From positions 62,001 to 126,000 of the forward strand of contig NZ_JAQFIN010000004.1 of the NCBI RefSeq assembly GCF_029504695.1: a stretch of 64,000 nt of DNA, in the 5' to 3' direction. The notes below the pieces were generated by a model, which saw only the letters and a program-made list of their open reading frames with translations, was not told the origin of the DNA and searched no databases. Below are positions 1 through 4,997 of this stretch, piece by piece. Numbering within the stretch: position 1 is the stretch's first letter; every line of letters begins with the position of its first letter. A program made the position numbers and the translations under genes. This DNA is from Parabacteroides sp. PF5-6 (GTDB lineage Bacteria > Bacteroidota > Bacteroidia > Bacteroidales > Tannerellaceae).

Positions 1-397
1 TGAATTCATAGGGTTGAATATCGGTAAGCAGGCTGAGGCTGAGGAGTGGGATGATGAACTTTTCGACGCGGCGGAGGATACCCAAACCGACTATTCGGCG
101 GTGCGCTCCTCGAATGACGCATTGCCTTTGCCCTATCCTACGGAGGAGGATACACCTGCCACACCTATCGAATTTGGTTATATGCTTGCCATGCCTGCGC
201 AAAGCTATACGTTCCGGATCATTACGGAGGTAAGAGATGAGGATAATCCATTATACGCCACCTATACCTTCCCTACTGATGATCTCCCATTGGCGGGGAC
301 CATCTACAAGCTAACCTTTACGATGGTCGAGACAGCGGATATCGTATTGGAAGTCGCCGCGGCGGAGGAATGGACGTTTGATCAAACCTTTGATTAA
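1..397 (+). CDS. Fimbrillin-family protein, C-terminal fragment (cut by window start)
   Basis: The reading frame is open from the first bases, so the gene starts outside the window; the in-frame TTG at 14 is not a credible start. About 130 residues remain. They contain an acidic linker followed by alternating beta-strand patterns and end in a final strand with EEWTF. This resembles the last strands of the Mfa/FimA-like fimbrillin fold in Bacteroidales, where a terminal tryptophan-bearing strand is common. The protein is probably a surface or pilus-type lipoprotein whose lipobox lies upstream. It is followed after 12 bp by a second fimbrillin-like lipoprotein, so the two are probably co-transcribed. 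The family call rests on the short C-terminus and on the neighbours. Confidence 0.55.
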   Translation, partial: EFIGLNIGKQAEAEEWDDELFDAAEDTQTDYSAVRSSNDALPLPYPTEEDTPATPIEFGYMLAMPAQSYTFRIITEVRDEDNPLYATYTFPTDDLPLAGTIYKLTFTMVETADIVLEVAAAEEWTFDQTFD

Positions 398-409
398 TAG
401 AGTAAAGAG

Positions 410-1558
410 ATGAAGAAAGAAACGATACGATATATAATCTATGCCCTGTTATTGGTGATCGCGTTCGCCGGATGCAATGAAGCGGAAGTGCCCGTTCCGG
501 AAGACGATGAATGGGTCGCTATCGAATTGGTGGGCTTGGATAGCGCGGTAGAGGTGACACGTGGCGAGGGCGAGATTGACAATGCGACGATTATCGTCTT
601 TCAAGCCACAGAGGAAGATACATACGAGTTTTTATACTGCCGCACGATTAACTATGGCAACAACGAAAGAGTCTACCTGAAAAGGGGAGCAACATATAAG
701 GTCTTTGCTATTGCGAACCTCGATGATGCCAACTGCCCCGATGACGAAGAGGTTACGGCGGATACCTACTTCGACGATGTAAAGACACTGGATGGTCTTG
801 CCCAGAAATACTTTATCTCCGCGGTCGAGCAACCCGGCGCAGCGCCTGATAAAATGCCGATGATAAGCGGCACCACAGAAAGTCCGTTTGAAACGGTGGT
901 CTTGCCCGAACGCCTCGCATTGGACGGAGAGGGTAAGTATCCTGTGGTTACACTCCCCTTACGCCGCTTATACACCAAGGTCGCGGTTAATATCTATAAC
1001 CATGCGAACTCCGAGGTCGATTTGGTTTCCTATTATGCGAACAATATCCCGGCAAACTCCTGGATCGTCGAACGGGCGAATGATGATCTTGATGGTGATT
1101 ACCCGCAAATATTGACGACTCCCGCTGCCGGTTATACTCGATCTTCTCTAACAGGTATTGGTACAAGCACTACCGAAGGAGCGTATAAAAAGTATAATTT
1201 CGATATCTATTGCCTGGAGAACCGCAGGGGGACTGTGTCGGGCTTGACCAGTACGAATGTGTATGACCGGAAGGCACTGGCGCCTGAATACGCGTTTGAG
1301 ATCTGTTTTCAGGGCAATGTTACAGTCAATGAAAAAGAAGAAGTACTTCAGACCTACGTCGTTGTCGGTAAGGGATACGATGAGGTTAATACGCCAATCT
1401 ATAATAATTTTGATGTCGACCGGAACTGTATTTACACGGTAAACATCTATGTAAACGGTGTTGGCAATGTGGTAGCAGACTCCCGACGGATGTATCTGAA
1501 TGTGGCGATCAACGGAGAGTTGACACCACCTGAAGATGGAGGGGATACCTGGTTTTAA
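410..1558 (+). CDS. Fimbrillin/FimB-like (DUF4906-type) surface lipoprotein
   Basis: 382 residues. The N-terminus has a basic MKKE start, a hydrophobic stretch and a lipobox ending in FAGC near residue 21, followed by an acidic stretch, as expected for a Bacteroidetes outer-membrane lipoprotein. The mature part begins with an extended N-terminal domain (TRGEGEIDNATIIVFQ, about 50-65) like the Mfa2/FimB anchor family, in which Ig-like domains cap or anchor a pilus. A second domain from about 180 holds LPLRRLYTKVAVNIYN, typical of these proteins, and the end carries the usual VAINGEL strand. It lies 12 bp after one fimbrillin-like gene and 12 bp before another, so a three-gene operon is likely. 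A role as anchor or minor subunit is inferred. Confidence 0.7.
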   Translation: MKKETIRYIIYALLLVIAFAGCNEAEVPVPEDDEWVAIELVGLDSAVEVTRGEGEIDNATIIVFQATEEDTYEFLYCRTINYGNNERVYLKRGATYKVFAIANLDDANCPDDEEVTADTYFDDVKTLDGLAQKYFISAVEQPGAAPDKMPMISGTTESPFETVVLPERLALDGEGKYPVVTLPLRRLYTKVAVNIYNHANSEVDLVSYYANNIPANSWIVERANDDLDGDYPQILTTPAAGYTRSSLTGIGTSTTEGAYKKYNFDIYCLENRRGTVSGLTSTNVYDRKALAPEYAFEICFQGNVTVNEKEEVLQTYVVVGKGYDEVNTPIYNNFDVDRNCIYTVNIYVNGVGNVVADSRRMYLNVAINGELTPPEDGGDTWF

Positions 1559-1570
1559 TATAATCAAGAG

Positions 1571-3484
1571 ATGAAAACGAAGAACGATATACTATGCCTG
1601 TTGATGGTTGTCCTTGCCGCGTTTGCGGTATCGTGCAACAATGAAGAAGGGCTTCATAAGGATAAAGAGAAAGAGCAGTTGGCGTACGACCCTTCCACCC
1701 ATTATTCGTTTGCCGTATCCGCCGGACGTACGCTGACCAAGGGGGATATGCCGGATACACGTGCTACGCTTGATCCAACCGTTGAGGGATATCCCTATTT
1801 ATGGGAACTGGGCGATCAGGTGGTGATGGCTGTTACTCCTGTCGACGTGACAACTGTTATTGGAGGCTTTGAAGGAGGGATGCTTTTGGAAACCATAAAT
1901 CCGGTACCCGCTTCAACCACCACCTTTTTTGCGGAGCTGGAGCAGGATCAGTTTATGAGTTTAGTGGATGGTGGACCCACCTTTGACTTTTATTCTTACT
2001 TCCCTGCCAATCTGAACGGGGTGGACGGCACTTCTTTCCCCGCGAGCTTGACATTTACTATGCCCGCTTCCTATACCCTCGTTCCCGATACCTTTGTGAA
2101 TGAGATCTACGCGCCAATGATAGCCATTGAGCGCGATAAAGAGCCGGAGATCTCCTATCCGGAAGGGGAGGTAGAGAATCCGGTCTGCCAGTTAGGCGGT
2201 ATCGACTTCACGTACGAACATATCCTGTCGTACGCCGCGATCGATATGGACGTGCGGCTACTGCCCGATCCCGTGACCACCATTACGATGACGGTCGATG
2301 GATCGGATAATATCATCAATGGGACGATGGTGTACTACCCCTCTACCGGCAACTATGAGTTTACAGAAGGCTCCAATAGCGTAACCATCGATATCACCGA
2401 CGGCCTTACCGTCGGCAATGATCAACTTCTTTATATCCCTATGCCGGTAAAAGACCTCTCCAGGCATACGTTCACCTTTACCTTTACCACAGCGAATCCC
2501 AAAAAATATGCCTACAAAACATTAACCACCACCTCGGGCGTAGACTTCGAACGAGGCAAGATCCATCGGATCCACGTGGCCCCCGCGGCGGAATATGCGG
2601 AAGGGACAAGTTTTGCACTTACCGAATCAGGTCTGTATTATATAGAGGCCTGGGGGGGCGATGGGGGGACTGGAAGCAACTCTAATGGTAACAACAATTA
2701 TGGCGGCACTGGAGGAAGGGGGGCGAATGTACGTGGGCTTTATTCTCTCAGTAAAGGCGAGGTTCTTTCCATACAGGTCGGAGGGGTTGGTTCATCAGCA
2801 TCAGGAAGAACAGATAACCGAGCAGGAGGAGTCGCTTTGGGGCCAAATTATGGACTTGGCAATGGTGGTAATGGAGGCAATGGTCAAAATGGAAGTAGTG
2901 CAGGAAATGCAGGTGCGGGTGGTGGAGCTGCTTCGGGCGTGTTAAGCAATGGAGCCAAAGTTATGATCGCTGGTGGTGGTGGTGGCGGCGGCGGCGCAGC
3001 ATCAGGGACCAGACCTCCTGACGGAGGTATTGGAGGTGCGGGAGGTGTCGCCAATAACAACGGAGAGGATGGAAAAATCGGATATGACCGTCATAACGCT
3101 ACTGGCGATCGTAATGGCGGTGGCGGCTATGGAAGCGGTGTTGGTGGCTTTGGCTATAGCGGACAAGGTAGCAACGGAGATGGAAGTAATAGTTCCGATA
3201 CTACTGGAGGTAACGGTGGCGATGGCTACACTATCGGTACAGCTTTACTTATCGGCGGCGGCGGCGGCGGCGGCGGTGGCGGCGGTTATGTGAGAGGTGG
3301 CGGCGGTGGTGCCGGTGGTGCCAGGGGTGCTACATTTAATGCAGCCGGTTCCGGCGGTGGCGGTGCCGGTGGTGCCAGTTTTAGCATCACTCAGGCAAAC
3401 AGTTCCGGCTACACCCTCCCAACCAATCCGCGTCTCTCTGGCTCTGATGGCTATGTCGTGATCACCCCTATCCGACAGCGATAA
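1571..3484 (+). CDS. Fimbrillin-like lipoprotein with C-terminal glycine-rich domain
   Basis: 637 residues. The lipobox VSC lies near residue 22. Residues about 45-345 look like a fimbrillin (Mfa-like) module: YSFAVSAGRTLTKGD, then TRATLDPTVEG and WELGDQVVMAV, and a later VDFERGKIHRIHV strand. From about 350 the composition switches to a long glycine-rich segment with runs of up to nine glycines. It opens with SGLYYIEAWGGDGGTG and closes with GSDGYVVITPI. That opening and closing pattern matches the ALK/LTK-type glycine-rich domain (Gly_rich family), which folds into packed polyproline-II helices. The DNA encoding the runs is GGC/GGT/GGA-rich and slippage-prone. The gene is last in its operon and is followed by a strong hairpin. 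Function is unknown; a surface or adhesive role is inferred. Confidence 0.7.
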   Translation: MKTKNDILCLLMVVLAAFAVSCNNEEGLHKDKEKEQLAYDPSTHYSFAVSAGRTLTKGDMPDTRATLDPTVEGYPYLWELGDQVVMAVTPVDVTTVIGGFEGGMLLETINPVPASTTTFFAELEQDQFMSLVDGGPTFDFYSYFPANLNGVDGTSFPASLTFTMPASYTLVPDTFVNEIYAPMIAIERDKEPEISYPEGEVENPVCQLGGIDFTYEHILSYAAIDMDVRLLPDPVTTITMTVDGSDNIINGTMVYYPSTGNYEFTEGSNSVTIDITDGLTVGNDQLLYIPMPVKDLSRHTFTFTFTTANPKKYAYKTLTTTSGVDFERGKIHRIHVAPAAEYAEGTSFALTESGLYYIEAWGGDGGTGSNSNGNNNYGGTGGRGANVRGLYSLSKGEVLSIQVGGVGSSASGRTDNRAGGVALGPNYGLGNGGNGGNGQNGSSAGNAGAGGGAASGVLSNGAKVMIAGGGGGGGGAASGTRPPDGGIGGAGGVANNNGEDGKIGYDRHNATGDRNGGGGYGSGVGGFGYSGQGSNGDGSNSSDTTGGNGGDGYTIGTALLIGGGGGGGGGGGYVRGGGGGAGGARGATFNAAGSGGGGAGGASFSITQANSSGYTLPTNPRLSGSDGYVVITPIRQR

Positions 3485-3527
3485 GTTCTTTAGGCACGGA
3501 TCACACGGATTTATGTATTTTGTTTGT

Positions 3528-3780
3528 GTCCTGTAAGGACAGTGAGCGCTGAAAGCGCGTTAGAGCCCAGCCCAGGGTAAGTAGGCCGTTAGGTCTACGC
3601 AACCCTGGGTCGGGAACACACCCACACACAACGGAGCGCTGAAAGCGCGAAAGCAAATCTTTCGCGCTTTCAGCGCTCCGTTTTTATATATATCCCTAAC
3701 CCGGGGTGGCGAACCTCTTCAAGGTTCTGACCCCGGGCTGATGTATTACGCGCTTTCAGCGCTCATTGTCCTTTCAGGAC
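3528..3780. repeat. REP/BIME-like nested palindrome with a terminator-like core hairpin
   Basis: Outer 33-bp inverted repeats lie at 3528-3560 and 3748-3780, with two mismatches. Each contains GAGCGCTGAAAGCGCG. Inside are a left hairpin (CCCAGGGT 3571-3578 with ACCCTGGG 3602-3609), a central 23-bp perfect stem (3631-3653 with 3659-3681, loop CAAAT) followed by TTTTT, and a right hairpin (CCCGGGGT 3700-3707 with ACCCCGGG 3730-3737). The central stem-loop with its T-run could terminate the fimbrillin operon. The symmetrical three-hairpin layout closed by an outer stem is typical of REP/BIME elements mobilised by IS200-like RAYT transposases; no such transposase is in the window. Confidence 0.7.
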
Positions 3781-3874
3781 GATCGCACACAAATCCTGAC
3801 TCATAGTAAATCATTTAATCAGTAGAATCAGAGTTCAGAAATCTTCCCATTTTCTTCGATTTACCGCTCCGCGC

Positions 3875-3909
3875 CTACCAACTACTAACTACCCACTACC
3901 CACTACCGA
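3875..3909. repeat. Heptamer tandem array, CTACYMA x5
   Basis: Five consecutive 7-bp units (CTACCAA, CTACTAA, CTACCCA, CTACCCA, CTACCGA). The same array recurs at 4855-4889 inside a duplicated non-coding segment. Confidence 0.75.
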
Positions 3910-3978
3910 AGAAAATCGGAAGATTTTCTTCAATGCGATTTCTAAACCATTGAAAATAAGACATTAATATCCCCTTCG

Positions 3979-4061
3979 CAAACTTCCGGTAGTTTGCGTA
4001 CCAACTACCGGTAGTTTGGCGATAAAGTATTAGTAGTTTGCGCGCAAACTACCGGAAGTTT
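3979..4061. repeat. Family B repeat, copy 1 (tandem ACTACCGGTAGT-type palindromes)
   Basis: Four units of about 21-23 bp, built on the palindrome ACTACCGGTAGT or variants (CTTCCGGTAG, TATTAGTAG, CTACCGGAAG), separated by GCGTACC-, GGCGATA- and GCGCGC-like spacers. Other copies lie at 28231-28314 and 35625-35706, with the same order of perfect and degenerate units. Confidence 0.75.
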
Positions 4062-4063
4062 CT

Positions 4064-4353
4064 CACATAAAAGTTTTTAGTCCGGTCTTCACCTTTCACC
4101 CGGTCGCCAGATCCTTGTATTGATCAGCATTTCGGGTGAAAGGTAAAGACATACTTAAAAAAACGTCAGACCTTGCCGAAAAGGCTGCCGGCCTTTTGGA
4201 AAACCCTGCCGGCCTTTTGGAAAACTCCGGCGGCCTTTTAGAAAACTCCGGCGGCCTTTTTCGGGAAGCCTCCATCCTTCACCCGAAACGCTGATCAATA
4301 CAGGGATCTGGCTGTCGGGTGAAAGGTGGAAGGGGGTGTAAAACTTTTATGTG
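4064..4353. repeat. Family C repeat, copy 1 (long inverted arms around a 21-bp array)
   Basis: The left arm (4064-4140) begins CACATAAAAG and the right arm (4278-4353) is its imperfect reverse complement. Between them, from 4188, are about four 21-bp units of the type CCGGCCTTTTGGAAAACYCYG. The inner edges (CCTTGCCGAAAAGG and CTTTTTCGGGAAGCC) also face each other, so the whole element is nearly one palindrome. Copies 2 and 3 are at 35709-36022 and 55284-55587. I see no open reading frame shared by the copies and no transposase; it could be a MITE-like element or a structured RNA. Confidence 0.8.
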
Positions 4354-4365
4354 TAGGCTGCCCAA

Positions 4366-4448
4366 AATAAACATTGCACTTTCGTCGCCTAAAGCGCAAT
4401 GTTTTGTTCACCAAAGTGCAATGTTTTTTCGACCAAAGTGCGATGTTT
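4366..4448. repeat. Tandem units around GCAATGTTTT
   Basis: One inverted and three direct units of about 20-23 bp (AACATTGCACTTT; AAAGCGCAATGTTTT; AAAGTGCAATGTTTT; AAAGTGCGATGTTTT) with variable spacers of about 7 bp. It lies between family C and family A. No other copy is seen in the window. Confidence 0.65.
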
Positions 4449-4478
4449 TGGAGAAGGGGGGTCTGGCGTTTCAAATCT

Positions 4479-4665
4479 TGTGAAAAGTGAAGATTTGCGA
4501 CTGTTGCTATCTTGGCTCCTTGCCTGGCCAGGCGAGGGGGACCGCTGCTTGCAGCGGTGGAGTGGTTGTTCCTATTAGTAATTTATTGGTATATAGTCAC
4601 CTAACAAAGACAACCTCTCCACCACCGCAAGCGGTGGTCCCCCTCTCCTGTCCAGGAGAGGAGCT
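4479..4665. repeat. Family A repeat, copy 1 (inverted arms with CTTG-loop hairpins)
   Basis: The core inverted repeat is 4514-4665, with a shared left flank from 4479 that recurs near 35130. The left arm holds the palindrome GCCTGGCCAGGC, then GGGGGA, then the hairpin CCGCTG-CTTG-CAGCGG (4542-4557). The right arm holds CCACCG-CAAG-CGGTGG (4622-4637) and a CTCCTG/CAGGAG hairpin. Related copies are at about 27934-28165 and 35130-35575. The stems differ while the loop and the flanking GGGGGACC and GGTGG are constant. Confidence 0.75.
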
Positions 4666-4786
4666 TAGATACTACTGATTTGTACACAAAACCTAACTCA
4701 TAATTCATCATTTAATCAGTAGAATCAAAGTTCAGAAATCTTCAAATTCCCTTCTATTCCCCACCACCCCGCCTCCTACCTTCTCA

Positions 4787-4842
4787 ATTAATCATTAATC
4801 ATTAATCATTAATCATTAACCATTAACCATTAATCATTAACC
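4787..4842. repeat. Heptamer tandem array, ATTAAYC x8
   Basis: Eight uninterrupted 7-bp units: four ATTAATC, two ATTAACC, one ATTAATC and one ATTAACC. It is followed at 4855-4889 by a second heptamer array (CTACYMA x5). Confidence 0.85.
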
Positions 4843-4924
4843 ATTAGAATCCGCCTACCCACTACTAACTACCCACTACCAACTACGGAAGAAAATCGGA
4901 AGATTTTCTTCCACTCCCTCTACT

Positions 4925-4960
4925 GGAAAAAGAACCGGCAGCCTTGGGGGGGCTGCCGGT
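4925..4960 (-). terminator. Rho-independent terminator of the GLUG-protein gene
   Basis: Read on the minus strand, a 10-bp stem ACCGGCAGCC/GGCTGCCGGT (4951-4960 with 4934-4943) is followed by TCTTTTT. It lies 37 bp after the stop codon at 4998. Confidence 0.8.
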
Positions 4961-4997
4961 GGGGATTGCTATTGCATATAATAAGGGGGTATTGTGT

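Larger units (their letters stand above)
3485..4997. other. Gene-free repeat field of about 1.5 kb
   Basis: I find no credible gene here. The stretch holds, in order: a 253-bp nested palindrome (3528-3780); a segment duplicated later (about 3786-3932, again about 4684-4913) that carries heptamer arrays and a palindrome GAAGAAAATC-GGAA-GATTTTCTTC; family B (3979-4061); family C (4064-4353); a run of imperfect units around the GCAATGTTTT motif (4366-4448); family A (about 4479-4665); the heptamer array (4787-4842); and the terminator of the next gene (4925-4960). Confidence 0.8.

Noticed and set aside
3250-3300. Poly-glycine tract as a sequencing or assembly error
   Set aside because: The frame stays open through the tract, and the domain closes with the expected GYVVITPI end. 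Tract length itself may still be uncertain.
4188-4270. 21-bp array as a CRISPR
   Set aside because: Units are back to back without spacers, shorter than CRISPR repeats, and there are no cas genes.
4487-4678. Small open frame in family A copy 1
   Set aside because: It lies entirely within the inverted repeat, and its residues simply translate the hairpins.
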